Notes: generated by a model not told the origin, from the letters alone. Positions 45,003 through 54,416 are shown, counted from the stretch's first letter. The stretch: 64,000 bases of DNA from Paracoccus spongiarum (GCF_030732095.1 NZ_JAVAMQ010000010.1:1-64000); one strand, 5' to 3'. A program made the numbers and translations.

Positions 45003-46316
45003 TCAGATCGGATTTGAATCAAATACCCGGCGGAAGATCGTGTCGACATGCTTGGTGTGATAGCCCAGATCGAATTTCTCCTCGATCTCGGCGGGCGCCA
45101 GGGCGGCCGTCACCTCGGCATCGGCCAGCAACTCCTCGCGGAAATCCTTGCCCTGTTCCCAGACCTTCATGGCGTTGCGCTGGACGAGGCGATAGGCGTC
45201 CTCGCGCGATACGCCGGCCTGCGTCAGAGCCAGCAGGACCCGCTGCGACATCACCAGACCGCGGAACCTGTTCATGTTCGCCAGCATGTTGTCGGGATAG
45301 ACCACCAGCTTTTCGATGACGCCCGCCAGACGGTTCAGCGCGAAATCCAGGGTGATCGTCGCATCCGGCGCGATGCCGCGCTCGACCGAGGAATGGCTGA
45401 TGTCGCGTTCATGCCACAGCGCGACATTCTCCATGGCCGGGACGACCGCCATCCGCACCAGCCGCGCAAGCCCGGTCAGGTTCTCGGTCAGCACCGGGTT
45501 GCGCTTGTGCGGCATCGCGCTGCTGCCCTTCTGGCCGGGGCTGAAGAACTCCTCGGCTTCCAGCACCTCGGTGCGCTGCATGTGGCGGATCTCGATGGCG
45601 ATATTCTCGATGCTGCTGGCGATGACGCCCAGCACCGCGAAGAACATCGCGTGGCGGTCGCGCGGGATCACTTGCGTGCTGATCGGTTCGGGGCGCAGGC
45701 CCATCCTTTGGCAGACATGCTCTTCGACGGCGGGGTCGATATTGGCGAAGGTGCCGACCGCGCCCGAGATCGCCCCGGTGGCGACCTCGTGGCGCGCCGC
45801 CTGAAGTCGGGCGCGGCCGCGCGCCATTTCGGCGTAGAAGCGCGCGAAGGTCAGGCCCATCGTCGTCGGCTCGGCATGGATGCCGTGGCTGCGGCCGATG
45901 CGGACCGTGTCCTTGTGTTCGTAGGCGCGGCGCTTCAACGCGGCCAGCACCTTGTCCATGTCGGCCAGCAGGATGTCGGCGGCGCGCACCAGCTGGACGT
46001 TCAGCGTGGTGTCCAGGACGTCGCTGGAGGTCATCCCCTGATGCACGAACCGCGCCTCGTCGCTGCCGACATGTTCGGCCAGATGGGTGAGGAAGGCGAT
46101 CACGTCATGCTTGGTGACGGCCTCGATCTCGTCGATACGCGCCACGTCGAACTCGACATCCTTTGCCCGCCAGACCGCCTCGGCGTTGGCGCGCGGGATG
46201 ACCCCCAGATCGGCCTGGGCGTCGCAGGCATGGGCCTCGATCTCGTACCAGATGCGGAACTTGGTCTCGGGCGACCAGATCGCGGTCATTTCGGGGCGGG
46301 CATAGCGAGGGATCAT
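45003..46316 (-). CDS. purB: Adenylosuccinate lyase
   Basis: PurB removes fumarate from SAICAR and adenylosuccinate in purine synthesis. The 437 residues from ATG 46316 (MIPRYARPEMTAIWSPETKF) include the region 2 motif FVHQGMTSSDVLDT, the substrate block RSHGIHAEPTTMG and the fumarase/aspartase signature GSSAMPHKRNP with the mobile catalytic Ser loop. ISHSSVERGIAPDAT completes the active site. The upstream extension in frame is not family-like. It is monocistronic here. Confidence 0.97.
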   Translation of the reverse strand: MIPRYARPEMTAIWSPETKFRIWYEIEAHACDAQADLGVIPRANAEAVWRAKDVEFDVARIDEIEAVTKHDVIAFLTHLAEHVGSDEARFVHQGMTSSDVLDTTLNVQLVRAADILLADMDKVLAALKRRAYEHKDTVRIGRSHGIHAEPTTMGLTFARFYAEMARGRARLQAARHEVATGAISGAVGTFANIDPAVEEHVCQRMGLRPEPISTQVIPRDRHAMFFAVLGVIASSIENIAIEIRHMQRTEVLEAEEFFSPGQKGSSAMPHKRNPVLTENLTGLARLVRMAVVPAMENVALWHERDISHSSVERGIAPDATITLDFALNRLAGVIEKLVVYPDNMLANMNRFRGLVMSQRVLLALTQAGVSREDAYRLVQRNAMKVWEQGKDFREELLADAEVTAALAPAEIEEKFDLGYHTKHVDTIFRRVFDSNPI

Positions 46317-46462
46317 GGCGGGCTCCTTGTCGTTGGGGCGGGCATAGCCCCGGCGCGGCATGGGGGCAAGATTTCATGCGGGCGGCGCAGGCCGGCATGG
46401 AACATTCCGCCGCCGTCAGGGGTTTCAGGGGCAGCAATGCGTCACAGCCGGAGGCAGCCGCG

Positions 46463-47119
46463 ATGAGCCGCGAAGAAGACATCCTTCCCCTGACCGAGGC
46501 CGACCGCGTCAGCCAGACCCGTTTCGGCCCCCGGTCCGTTCCGAAGGGCCACCGCCCCGGCAGCCAGCACGGCCCGATGCGGGCCAGCCGCGTGATCGCC
46601 GACGCGCCGATGTCGCCCGATGGACGGCGACCCTATCCCACGCCCTCGACGGCCAGCAAGGTGATCGTCTGGGGCGGCGTCGCCCTTGGCGTGGCCGGGG
46701 TGACGGCGGCGGCGCTGATGGCCGCTCGCAAGCTGGCCGCCGATACGCCGGATCGCCCGCATGAGCGACCGGGCCCGACGGTCCGGCAAGGCGCGCCTCG
46801 GCCCGCGCGGCCGGCCGACACGGTGCATGTTCGTCCCGCAGCCGCGCCAGTCGCGGCGTCGCGGAAGACGGGCAACCTCGCGCGTGACCTGACCGACACC
46901 GCCAGCGAGTTGTCGGCCAGCCTGAACGGCGTGGCGCAATCGCTGGTGAGTGCCTTCGACGGATTCAGCCGGGTGGCACGGCAGTCAAGCGGCCTCGTGC
47001 GGGAATTCGCGCAGGCCGCCGATCAGATCCGCACCGTCATGGGACGCGCGGATGCCGCGCGCGGGACTGCGACGCCGCGGCCACAAGATCGAGATGAAAA
47101 GCGCCGGCACAACTTGTAG
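46463..47119 (+). CDS. Conserved membrane-anchored hypothetical protein
   Basis: The ATG at 46463 has GGAGG nine bases upstream, giving 218 residues. The N-terminus is soluble and basic (MSREEDILPLTEADRVSQTR). One transmembrane segment lies about residues 68-88 (VIVWGGVALGVAGVTAAALMA). A Pro/Arg-rich linker follows, and then an amphipathic helix (about 140-195: LTDTASELSASLNGVAQSL, VAQAADQIRTVMG-like) resembling phasin or apolipoprotein-type helices. The function is unknown. The following brkB and smr genes are on the same strand 60 bases later. The alternative long start at 46376 lacks a ribosome binding site. Confidence 0.7.
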   Translation: MSREEDILPLTEADRVSQTRFGPRSVPKGHRPGSQHGPMRASRVIADAPMSPDGRRPYPTPSTASKVIVWGGVALGVAGVTAAALMAARKLAADTPDRPHERPGPTVRQGAPRPARPADTVHVRPAAAPVAASRKTGNLARDLTDTASELSASLNGVAQSLVSAFDGFSRVARQSSGLVREFAQAADQIRTVMGRADAARGTATPRPQDRDEKRRHNL

Positions 47120-47181
47120 TCGGGGCATGAGCGGGTCTAGCCTGCGCGGAAACCACCCGACAGGCAGGAACAAGGCAGCAG

Positions 47182-48183
47182 ATGACAGGCGCCCGCAGAC
47201 CCGGCATTCTTGATGCCTTGCTGGACGATCTCGACGATGACACGCGCCGCCGCTTCGGGCTGGCCGGCGTGGGCGCCCGGCCGCGGTCCGGGCGGATCGG
47301 CCCCGGCGGCGGCGACGTGATCGCCATTCTTCGCCGCACCGTTGACATGATCGGCGAGGACCGGGTGACCGCGGTGGCGGGCGGGATCACCTTCTTCGGG
47401 CTGCTGTCGCTGTTCCCTGCCATCACCGCCTTCGTGTCCATCTACGGGCTCGTCGCCGACCCGGCGACGATCACGCGGCATCTGGACATCCTGCAGGCGC
47501 TGTTGCCCGAGGGGGCGCTGGACATCATCCGCACGCAGATCGAATCGATCGCGGCGACCCCCGGATCGGTGCTGTCTCTGGCCGGGATGGTCGGCCTTCT
47601 GGCGGCCTTCTATTCGGCCAATGGCGGCATGAAGGCGCTGCTGTCGGCCCTGAATGTCGCGATGTTCCAGACCGAGACGCGCGGCTTCCTGCGCCTGAAC
47701 CTTGTCGCCATGGGCTTCACGCTGGGCGGGCTGCTGATCCTGGCGACCATGCTTGCGGTCGTCGCGGTCGTTCCGATCCTGCTGGAATGGCTGCCCGACT
47801 GGCTGCCGCTCAGTGCGGACGGGGCGGCGCTGGTGTCGCTGCTGCGCTGGCCGCTGCTGTTCATGGTGCTGGTCCTCAGCCTTGCCGCCGTCTATCGCTG
47901 GGGGCCGGCGATCCGCGGCCCGCAACGGCGGCGCGTGGCGCCCGGCGCCATCATCGCCGCGGTCGCGCTGGTCGCGACCTCGATGCTGTTCAGCTGGTAT
48001 GCAGCGAATTTCGCGAACTACAACGAGACCTACGGCTCGCTGGGCGCGGTGATCGGCCTGATGATGTGGCTCTGGCTCAGCGCGACCATCGTTCTGTCGG
48101 GGGCCGAACTGAACGCCGCGATCGAACATCGCCTGCGCGAGATCGCCGGGCAGGACGCGCCAGCGGCGCAGGAGGGGGGCTGA
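47182..48183 (+). CDS. YihY/BrkB family integral membrane protein
   Basis: This 333-residue protein has six predicted transmembrane segments, with the family signature DRVTAVAGGITFFGLLSLFPAI near residue 60. FYSANGGMKALLSALNVAM and the C-terminal YGSLGAVIGLMMWLWLSATIVLSGAELNAAIE are the other conserved blocks. The family was once named RNase BN, which is incorrect; it is probably a transporter or flippase-like protein. Its stop overlaps the SMR gene start (TGATG). Confidence 0.88.
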   Translation: MTGARRPGILDALLDDLDDDTRRRFGLAGVGARPRSGRIGPGGGDVIAILRRTVDMIGEDRVTAVAGGITFFGLLSLFPAITAFVSIYGLVADPATITRHLDILQALLPEGALDIIRTQIESIAATPGSVLSLAGMVGLLAAFYSANGGMKALLSALNVAMFQTETRGFLRLNLVAMGFTLGGLLILATMLAVVAVVPILLEWLPDWLPLSADGAALVSLLRWPLLFMVLVLSLAAVYRWGPAIRGPQRRRVAPGAIIAAVALVATSMLFSWYAANFANYNETYGSLGAVIGLMMWLWLSATIVLSGAELNAAIEHRLREIAGQDAPAAQEGG

Positions 48184-48518
48184 TGGGTTCGCCCTATGTC
48201 GCGCTGGTGCTGGCCATCGGCCTCGAGGTGGTGGGCACCTCGCTGTTGCAGCGATCCGCCCAGTTCACCCGGCTGTGGCCGACCCTGGGCATGGCGCTGT
48301 GCTATCTGGCAAGCTTCTACCTGCTGTCGCTGAGCCTGCGCGTGCTGCCCCTGGGCATTGCCTATGCGATCTGGAGCGGGCTGGGCATCGTGCTGGTCGG
48401 GCTGATCGGGCTGTTCCTGTTCGGGCAGCGGCTTGACCTGCCTGCGGTGATCGGGCTGGGGCTGATCGTTGCCGGGGTGATCGTGGTCAACCTGTTCTCG
48501 AAGACCGTCGGGCACTGA
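48183..48518 (+). CDS. Small multidrug resistance (SMR/EmrE-like) transporter
   Basis: This 111-residue protein has four transmembrane helices. The essential proton/substrate glutamate is in LVLAIGLEVVGTSLLQRS (Glu14 of helix 1), LPLGIAYAIWSGLGIVLVGLIG is helix 3, and VNLFSK is at the end. It resembles QacE/SugE-type proton antiporters that export cationic compounds or guanidinium. It overlaps the brkB stop by one base and converges with the OmpA-like gene (four bases between stops). Confidence 0.92.
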   Translation: MGSPYVALVLAIGLEVVGTSLLQRSAQFTRLWPTLGMALCYLASFYLLSLSLRVLPLGIAYAIWSGLGIVLVGLIGLFLFGQRLDLPAVIGLGLIVAGVIVVNLFSKTVGH

Positions 48519-48522
48519 GCGT

Positions 48523-50244
48523 TCAGCGTTCGGTCAGCTTCAGCTCGATCCGGCGGTTCTGCGCGAGGTCCTCGGGGCGGGTGCCATCCGCCACCGGCCG
48601 GGTGTCCGAAAACCCCGCCGCGGCAAGGCGATCGGGCGGAAAGCCGATCTGGTCGGTCAGATAGCGCACCACCGCCAGCGCCCGCGCCTGGCTGAGTTCC
48701 CAGTTGTCGCGCCACCGCCCGCTGCCCGACAGCGGCGTGCTGTCGGTATGGCCGTCGACGCGGATGATCCAGTCGATCTCGGGCGGGATCTCGTCCGAGA
48801 TCTCGGCCAGCAGCCGGGCCACGCTGGCCACCTGGTCCTGCCCCGCCGCCGACAGGGTTGCCTCGCCGGGGGCGAACAGCACCTCGGACTGGAACACGAA
48901 TCGGTCGCCCACGACCTGTACGCCCTCGCGCCCGGACAGGATCTGCGACAGCCTGCCGAAGAACTCGGACCGATAGCGGGCGAGGTCGCGGGCCTCCTCT
49001 TCGGCCTTCAGCCGGGCCTGCTCTTCCAGGGCCAGCCGGCGATCCTTTTCCTCGGCGGCGCGCAGCAGGGCCGCATTCAACTGCTGGCCAAGGTCGGCGA
49101 CGCGCAGTTCGGCCTGCTGCTGATCGGCGCCGGCGGTGTCCAGCAGCGCCTGCAGCGCGCCAAGCTGCGCGGTCAGCGAGGCGACCTGTTCGTTCAGCAG
49201 CGCGACCCGCCGCTGGCTGTCCTCGGACAATGATTCCTGCCGGGCCAGCGCCTCGCGCGCGGTCTCCAGCAGGGCGGCCTGCCTCTCGGCCTCGCCGGCG
49301 GTCTCGGCGGCCCGGGCGTCAAGGTCGTCGCGCGCCGCCTCGGCCGCCGCCAGCAGGGTCAGGGTCTCTTCGGCGGCGCGGCGGCTTTCCTCGAGCGCCA
49401 GGGTCATCGCGGTCAGTTCGCTGTCGGCCGATTCCAGCCGCTCGCGCAGCAGGCGCGCGGCCTCGGCCTCGGCAAGGCGCGCCGCCTCGGCCTCGTCCAG
49501 CCGGGACTGGCTCGCCGTCAGGTCGGATTGCAGCGCCGCGGTCGCCGCCTCGGCGCCCTGGTTGCGGCGGCGCAGATCGGCAACCAAGGCCTGCAGCGCG
49601 GCGCTGCGGGCCGCGGCAAGCCGCGCCTGTTCGGCCTCGGCGTCGGTTTCGCGCCGCGCCGCTGCCACCGCCAGTTCCGCCGCCGAGGCCCGCGACTGTG
49701 CCTCCTTGAGCCCGGCCTGCAACGCGCCGCGATCGGCCTCGGCGCGTGACTGGTCCTCGGCCCGCGCGGCGATCAGGGCCGCGACCTCGGCCTCGAAATC
49801 CGTCAGCCGCAATGTCGCGGCATCCAGTTCCGCGCGGCGGGTGGCAAGCTGGTTGTTCATCCGGGTGATGCGGGCGGCGCGGTCGCGGGCCTCGGCCTCG
49901 GCCCGGGCCAGTGCCGCCTCGGCGCTGTCGGCACGGCCCTGCTGCCGGTCCAGATCGCCCTGCAACGCGTCCTCGCGCTGTTCGGAGGCGGTCAGCGCCT
50001 GCCCCAGTGCGGCGACCTGCCGCCCCAGGCTGTCCAGCCGCTGTTCCTGGCGGGCGATGGTGTCCTGCTGGCGCAGGATGCGGTCGTCCTGACTGGTGAT
50101 CTGCTCGCGCAGGACCGACTGGACGATCATGAAGATCGTCAGCACGAACATCAGCACCATCAGCAGCGCCGTCATCGCATCGACGAAGCCCGGCCAGATC
50201 GTCGCCGCAAAGCGGTTCGAGGACGCGGCGCGGCGCAGCGACAT
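48523..50244 (-). CDS. MotB/OmpA-domain protein with very long coiled coil (stator-like subunit)
   Basis: This 573-residue protein has one N-terminal transmembrane helix (residues 15-45, ATIWPGFVDAMTALLMVLMF). Asp22 lies at the start of the helix, as the ion-binding Asp of MotB and ExbD does. A continuous charged Ala/Glu/Arg coiled coil runs from about 50 to 430. The OmpA/MotB peptidoglycan-binding domain (435-573) has VDGHTDSTPLSGSGRWRDNW and NRRIELKLTE. The coiled coil would put the wall-binding domain far from the membrane. Two bases upstream lies an ExbB/MotA-like gene, so the two form an operon and probably a proton- or sodium-driven complex. It is not a flagellar MotB by context, and its function is unknown. 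Confidence 0.8.
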   Translation of the reverse strand: MSLRRAASSNRFAATIWPGFVDAMTALLMVLMFVLTIFMIVQSVLREQITSQDDRILRQQDTIARQEQRLDSLGRQVAALGQALTASEQREDALQGDLDRQQGRADSAEAALARAEAEARDRAARITRMNNQLATRRAELDAATLRLTDFEAEVAALIAARAEDQSRAEADRGALQAGLKEAQSRASAAELAVAAARRETDAEAEQARLAAARSAALQALVADLRRRNQGAEAATAALQSDLTASQSRLDEAEAARLAEAEAARLLRERLESADSELTAMTLALEESRRAAEETLTLLAAAEAARDDLDARAAETAGEAERQAALLETAREALARQESLSEDSQRRVALLNEQVASLTAQLGALQALLDTAGADQQQAELRVADLGQQLNAALLRAAEEKDRRLALEEQARLKAEEEARDLARYRSEFFGRLSQILSGREGVQVVGDRFVFQSEVLFAPGEATLSAAGQDQVASVARLLAEISDEIPPEIDWIIRVDGHTDSTPLSGSGRWRDNWELSQARALAVVRYLTDQIGFPPDRLAAAGFSDTRPVADGTRPEDLAQNRRIELKLTER

Positions 50245-50246
50245 GG

Positions 50247-51614
50247 TCAGCCTTCCCCGCGCGAGATCAGCGGGTCCTTCAGCAGATCGTCGCGGAACGG
50301 GTCGTTGAAGCGCGCCGCCCGCACCGCCCGCGTCAGCACGAGGATGTCCGAACGCAGCTCGGCCAGCATCTCGTCGCGTCCCTCGCTGAGGTCGGCGGCA
50401 AGCCGGGTCAGCGCCGCCTCTATCCCGCCCATGTCTGGCGCGGCGGCGGGCATGGCCGGGCGCTGGCGATCCTGGTCAAGCGCGCGTTCCTGCGCCTCGA
50501 CCATGCGGCCAAGCGCGGCGGTCAGCCCGGCAAGGCGCGCGTCGGCGGCCTGCCGGTCCGCCTCGGCCTGCCCGGCCAGCGCCTGTACCGCCTCGGCCAT
50601 CACGACGATGCGTTCATCCGCCATGATCGCCGCATCCTCGCGCAACGCATCGCGTTCGGCGTGGAATTGCTGCAGCCTGTCCATCTGGCCGGCCATCTGG
50701 TCCAGAAAGCCCGCGATCACCGCCTGGTCCAGCCCCTCGCCCTCGGAGGCGGCCAGGCTGACGCGGGTAAAGCCCGACATCCATTCCTCAAGCTCGCGGT
50801 AGAAGCGGTTCTGTCCATGGGTGACGAACAGTTCCAGCAGGCCCACGACCAGCGATCCTGCGAGACCCAGCAGCGACGAGGAAAACGCCGTGGCCATGCC
50901 GCCCAGCTGCGCCTCGAGCCCGCCCATCAGCTTTTCGAACACCTCAAGCCCGGTCTCGCCCTCCTGCGGGGCGAGTGCGCGGATTGTTTCGACGACCGCC
51001 GGAACGGTCGTCGCTAGCCCGTAGAAGGTGCCAAGAAGGCCCAGGAAGATCAGCAGGTTGGCGAGGTATCTTGTGATGTCGCGCAGCTCGTCGATGCGGG
51101 TCGCCACCGACTCGAGGATCGAGCGGGCCGAGCCGGTCGAGATGACCCCGCCCGCCGGCCCGCGCGTGCCCAGAAGCGCGGCCAGCGGCGCCAGCAGGCG
51201 CGGCGCCGCGTCGCCATCGCCCTGACCGCGCGCCGCCAGGCCCTTTTCGATCGCGTTGCGGCGCCGCCCGGCAAAGCGTTCGATCCAGCTGACCGAGCGG
51301 ACCAGCTGCCCGACCTGCCAGAAGCAGGCCAGCACGCCAAGCGCAAAGACCGTCAGGATCAGGCCGTTCAGCCAGCGGTTCGCCATGAAGATCGGCAGGA
51401 TGCGGCCATAGGCGATCCAGCCGCCGACCAGCACCAGCGCCAGCACGCTCAGCATCATCAGGATCTGGCGGACCGGCTGCGAGAACTGCGGCGCCGTGCT
51501 GGTCGTGCCGCCGCCCGCGCGGGTGGCGCTGATGCGCCGGTCGGGCAGGTGCAGGCGCCGGTCGGCCCTCTGCGCGGGATCGTCTGGCCGTTGGCCGTTG
51601 TCTGGATCGCTCAA
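50247..51614 (-). CDS. ExbB/MotA/TolQ-like membrane subunit (stator partner)
   Basis: The 455 residues start at a TTG (51614, MSDPDNGQRPDDPAQ), the best match to the family's N-terminus; a later in-frame start is possible. Transmembrane segments are at about 51-72 and 82-102. A proton-channel pair follows, with RYLANLLIFLGLLGTFYGLATT and AFSSSLLGLAGSLVVGLLELF containing the small/polar residues typical of MotA/ExbB. The C-terminal 170 residues are cytoplasmic, with an Ala/Glu/Asp-rich coiled coil. The gene is two bases upstream of the OmpA/MotB-like gene on the same strand. Confidence 0.8.
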   Translation of the reverse strand: MSDPDNGQRPDDPAQRADRRLHLPDRRISATRAGGGTTSTAPQFSQPVRQILMMLSVLALVLVGGWIAYGRILPIFMANRWLNGLILTVFALGVLACFWQVGQLVRSVSWIERFAGRRRNAIEKGLAARGQGDGDAAPRLLAPLAALLGTRGPAGGVISTGSARSILESVATRIDELRDITRYLANLLIFLGLLGTFYGLATTVPAVVETIRALAPQEGETGLEVFEKLMGGLEAQLGGMATAFSSSLLGLAGSLVVGLLELFVTHGQNRFYRELEEWMSGFTRVSLAASEGEGLDQAVIAGFLDQMAGQMDRLQQFHAERDALREDAAIMADERIVVMAEAVQALAGQAEADRQAADARLAGLTAALGRMVEAQERALDQDRQRPAMPAAAPDMGGIEAALTRLAADLSEGRDEMLAELRSDILVLTRAVRAARFNDPFRDDLLKDPLISRGEG

Positions 51615-51739
51615 GAGGTGCCGGTCCCGTGATCGTTGCCCGTCAGGTCGTCTTGCGGGCAAGTGTAGGACGCGGCCCCGCACTTGCCAAGCAATCCAAA
51701 GGTCAAGTTGTCACGGCCTGCCCCGAGGCCCGGCGCGGT

Positions 51740-52303
51740 TCACCGCGGCCCATCGGGGCGGCGGGTCTGGTCCAGCAGGCGCCGGACATCGGCCGAAAGT
51801 TCCTCGAGCCAAGGATCGGCCAGCCCGATCTCGGCCAGGTGGCGCGCGGTGTTGAACAGGTATTCGGCGTTCGGTCCGCGCCCGCCGGTGGCCCGCGCGA
51901 TGATCTCGGCCTGCTCGCGGTGGCACAGATTGCCGACATATTGCTCGTGGTCGCGCCGCATCACATAGGCGATCGCCTCGATCCGGCGCCCGTCCTCCAG
52001 TGCCACCGTGACCAGCTGTTCCTGATAGGCGCCGGTCACCAGCTCGCGTTCGCGCAGATACAGCATGACATGGTCGTGGTCCTCCTCGGCGACGCGCAGC
52101 GCCAGGCCGCTGCATTCGGCGCCCTGGTCCACGTCCAGCCCCAGCACCAGGCCCGGCGTCTCGGTGGTGCCGCGATAGCGGGTCGAGCGCATGCAGAATG
52201 TGCGGGCATAGCCGGCCAGCCGCGCCTTGACCGTCTCGGCGGGGTGAAAGCCGGGGTCCCACATCAGCGACCCGTAGCCGAAGATCCAGAAAACCTTTTG
52301 CAT
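51740..52303 (-). CDS. chaC: Gamma-glutamylcyclotransferase ChaC
   Basis: This 187-residue enzyme cleaves glutathione to 5-oxoproline and Cys-Gly. It begins MQKVFWIFGYGSLMWDPGFH, the glutamyl-cyclotransferase substrate-binding motif YGSLMWDPGF. CSGLALRVAEEDHDHVMLYLRERE contains the putative catalytic Glu region. The ATG at 52303 is preferred over the TTG at 52312. It is divergent from the DUF2125 gene, a synteny seen with tyrC and hisC in Rhodobacterales. Confidence 0.9.
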   Translation of the reverse strand: MQKVFWIFGYGSLMWDPGFHPAETVKARLAGYARTFCMRSTRYRGTTETPGLVLGLDVDQGAECSGLALRVAEEDHDHVMLYLRERELVTGAYQEQLVTVALEDGRRIEAIAYVMRRDHEQYVGNLCHREQAEIIARATGGRGPNAEYLFNTARHLAEIGLADPWLEELSADVRRLLDQTRRPDGPR

Positions 52304-52435
52304 GGTCGCCAAGCCCTTTCTCGTCCGTCGAATCTAGGACACGATGGCCGCCGATGAAAGACCTGCGCGGCAGAGGCCCGGACCGAACCGGCGGCCCGTG
52401 GCGCAGGCGGGGGCAGGGGCGGGACAGGGAAACCG

Positions 52436-53473
52436 ATGCGCGCATTTCTGGTGCTTTTGCTGCTGATCGCGGCGGCAGTTGCAGGATTGTGGCTGGGTGG
52501 CGAAAGCTGGCTGGCCTCGGAGGCTGGCCGTCAGGCGGCGGCGCGGCGCGACCTTGCCCTGGCCGAGGCCCGCCCGCTGCGCAAGCTGGGCCGGATCGGC
52601 GTTGAACTGGTCGAACCGGCCTATACGTCTGGCGATGTGTCGCTGGCGCTGCCGGGTCTGGAATTATGGGTGGCGCCGGCGGATCCGGCCGCGATCCGCG
52701 TGGCGCTGCCCGACCGCGCGCTGCTGAGGCAGGCGGGGCGCGATCATCGCGTGGACCTCAGGGGCGGGGCTGGCGCGCTGCGGGTGTCGCCGCTGCATGG
52801 CGGGGCGATCCGGCAGGCGGGGATCCAGGCGGCGATGCTGACGCTGGACGGCGCGCCGCTGGCCGAGGCGGTATCGGTCGACATGCAGATGGCCGGGCTG
52901 GGCCACGAGGCGCCGCGCGGCGCCCGCGCCGCCTATGACGCCACCCTGACGCTGGCCGGGATGCGGCCGGGCGGGCTGGCCGCGATGGGCGCCCCGACGC
53001 TGCCACTGCCGGGCGATCTGTCGGTGACGGGGGCGCTGCGGGTGTGGCTGGACGGCATCCTCGATCTCGCGGTGGTGCGCGGCGCAGCGGCGCCACCCGC
53101 GCCGGTGGCGCTGCGCGCCGACGGGGTCGAGGTGACACTTGGCGGCGCGACGGCGCGGCTGGCCGGGATGATCCGCCGCGACGCCGCCGGCCGGGCCGAG
53201 GGGCGCCTGGCGATCTATACGGGCGACGGGGACGCGCTTCTGCGTGCGGCGGGCGAGGCGGGAATGCTGCCGGCCGAGGGTGCGATGCTGGCCTCGGCGC
53301 TGCTGGCTGGGATCGGCCGGATGCCCTTTCCGCCCGAGTCAGAGGCCGACGGCATGACCCTCCCCGAAGCTGCGGGGCAGGAACTGCGCCTGCCGCTGGT
53401 CATGCGCGGGGGGCGGCTGTTGCTGGGCGATATCGACCTTGGTGCCGCGCCCGCGTTCCCCGCGTGGCGATAG
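52436..53473 (+). CDS. DUF2125 domain-containing exported protein
   Basis: This 345-residue protein has an N-terminal hydrophobic segment (residues 3-21), then a long repetitive beta-rich domain with many Gly/Ala/Leu stretches: GDVSLALPGLELWVAPADP, DLRGGAGALRVSPLHGG and ALRADGVEVTLGGATARLAG. The DUF2125 family is mainly alphaproteobacterial, is periplasmic or outer-membrane anchored, and is uncharacterised. The position between chaC (divergent) and tyrC (convergent) is conserved. No enzymatic motif is visible. The fold resembles AsmA-like beta-helical proteins, but that is inference. Confidence 0.82.
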   Translation: MRAFLVLLLLIAAAVAGLWLGGESWLASEAGRQAAARRDLALAEARPLRKLGRIGVELVEPAYTSGDVSLALPGLELWVAPADPAAIRVALPDRALLRQAGRDHRVDLRGGAGALRVSPLHGGAIRQAGIQAAMLTLDGAPLAEAVSVDMQMAGLGHEAPRGARAAYDATLTLAGMRPGGLAAMGAPTLPLPGDLSVTGALRVWLDGILDLAVVRGAAAPPAPVALRADGVEVTLGGATARLAGMIRRDAAGRAEGRLAIYTGDGDALLRAAGEAGMLPAEGAMLASALLAGIGRMPFPPESEADGMTLPEAAGQELRLPLVMRGGRLLLGDIDLGAAPAFPAWR

Positions 53474-53483
53474 GGGCGCGGCG

Positions 53484-54416
53484 TCAGGCCTTCGGCGCGG
53501 GCGGCAGGCCGACGCGGCCGAAATCGGGCGCCTCGGTATCCTGCCCGGCCTCGATGATGCCGCGGCGGATGGCGCGCGTGCGGGTGAAATAGTCGAACAA
53601 CTGCTGGCCGTCGCCCATGCGGATCGCGCGCTGCAGCACGAACAGCTCTTCGGTGAAGCGGCCGAGGATGTCCAGCGTCGCCTCCTTGTTGTGCAGGAAC
53701 ACGTCGCGCCACATGGTCGGATCGCTGGCCGCGATCCGGGTGAAGTCGCGAAAGCCGGCGGCGGAATACTGGATGACCTCCTCGCCCGAGACGCGGCGCA
53801 GATGGTCGGCCACGCCGACCATGGTGTAGGCGATCAGATGCGGCGCATGGCTGGTTACCGCCAGCACCAGGTCGTGATGGCCGGCATCCATGCTGTCGGT
53901 CTTGGCGCCCATCGCGCGAACCAGATCGCCCAGCCGCCCGATCGCCGCCGCGTCGCTGTCCGGCAGCGGCGTCAGCAGCCACCAGCGGTTGCGAAACAGC
54001 GTGGCAAATCCCGCCCGCGGGCCGGAATGTTCGGTCCCGGCCAGCGGATGACCGGGGATGAAATGCACGCCCGCGGGCAGATGCGGGGCGACCGCGTCGA
54101 TCACCGCCTGCTTGACCGAGCCGACATCGGTGACCGTCGCGCCGGGCTTCAGATGCGGCCCGATTTCGGCCGCGACGGCGCCCATCGCGCCAACCGGAAC
54201 GGCCAGCACCACCAGATCCGCGTCCGCGACAGCCGCCGCCGCGCTGTCGGTGACGCGGTCGCACAGGCCGATCTGGCGGGCGGTCTCGCGGGTCTCGGCG
54301 CTGCGGGCATGGCCCACGATCTCGCCGGCCAGACCGGCTTCACGCATCGCATGGGCCATCGATCCGGCGATCAGCCCCAGCCCGATCAGGGCGACGCGCT
54401 GATAGATCACGCTCAT
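53484..54416 (-). CDS. tyrC: Prephenate/arogenate dehydrogenase family protein
   Basis: This 310-residue NAD(P)-dependent enzyme makes the tyrosine precursor from prephenate or arogenate. The Rossmann loop is [34 protein letters not shown] has the catalytic region, and [15 protein letters not shown] (His and Thr substrate ligands) is the family signature. The C-terminal helix domain contains [14 protein letters not shown]. No chorismate mutase domain is present. It overlaps hisC by four bases, typical of cyclohexadienyl dehydrogenase/hisC pairs. Confidence 0.92.
   Translation of the reverse strand: MSVIYQRVALIGLGLIAGSMAHAMREAGLAGEIVGHARSAETRETARQIGLCDRVTDSAAAAVADADLVVLAVPVGAMGAVAAEIGPHLKPGATVTDVGSVKQAVIDAVAPHLPAGVHFIPGHPLAGTEHSGPRAGFATLFRNRWWLLTPLPDSDAAAIGRLGDLVRAMGAKTDSMDAGHHDLVLAVTSHAPHLIAYTMVGVADHLRRVSGEEVIQYSAAGFRDFTRIAASDPTMWRDVFLHNKEATLDILGRFTEELFVLQRAIRMGDGQQLFDYFTRTRAIRRGIIEAGQDTEAPDFGRVGLPPAPKA

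Noticed and set aside
48523..51614. Zorya anti-phage system (ZorA/ZorB)
   Set aside because: ZorC and ZorD or other Zorya partners are missing, and the long coil is in the MotB-like rather than the MotA-like subunit. The neighbours are house-keeping genes.
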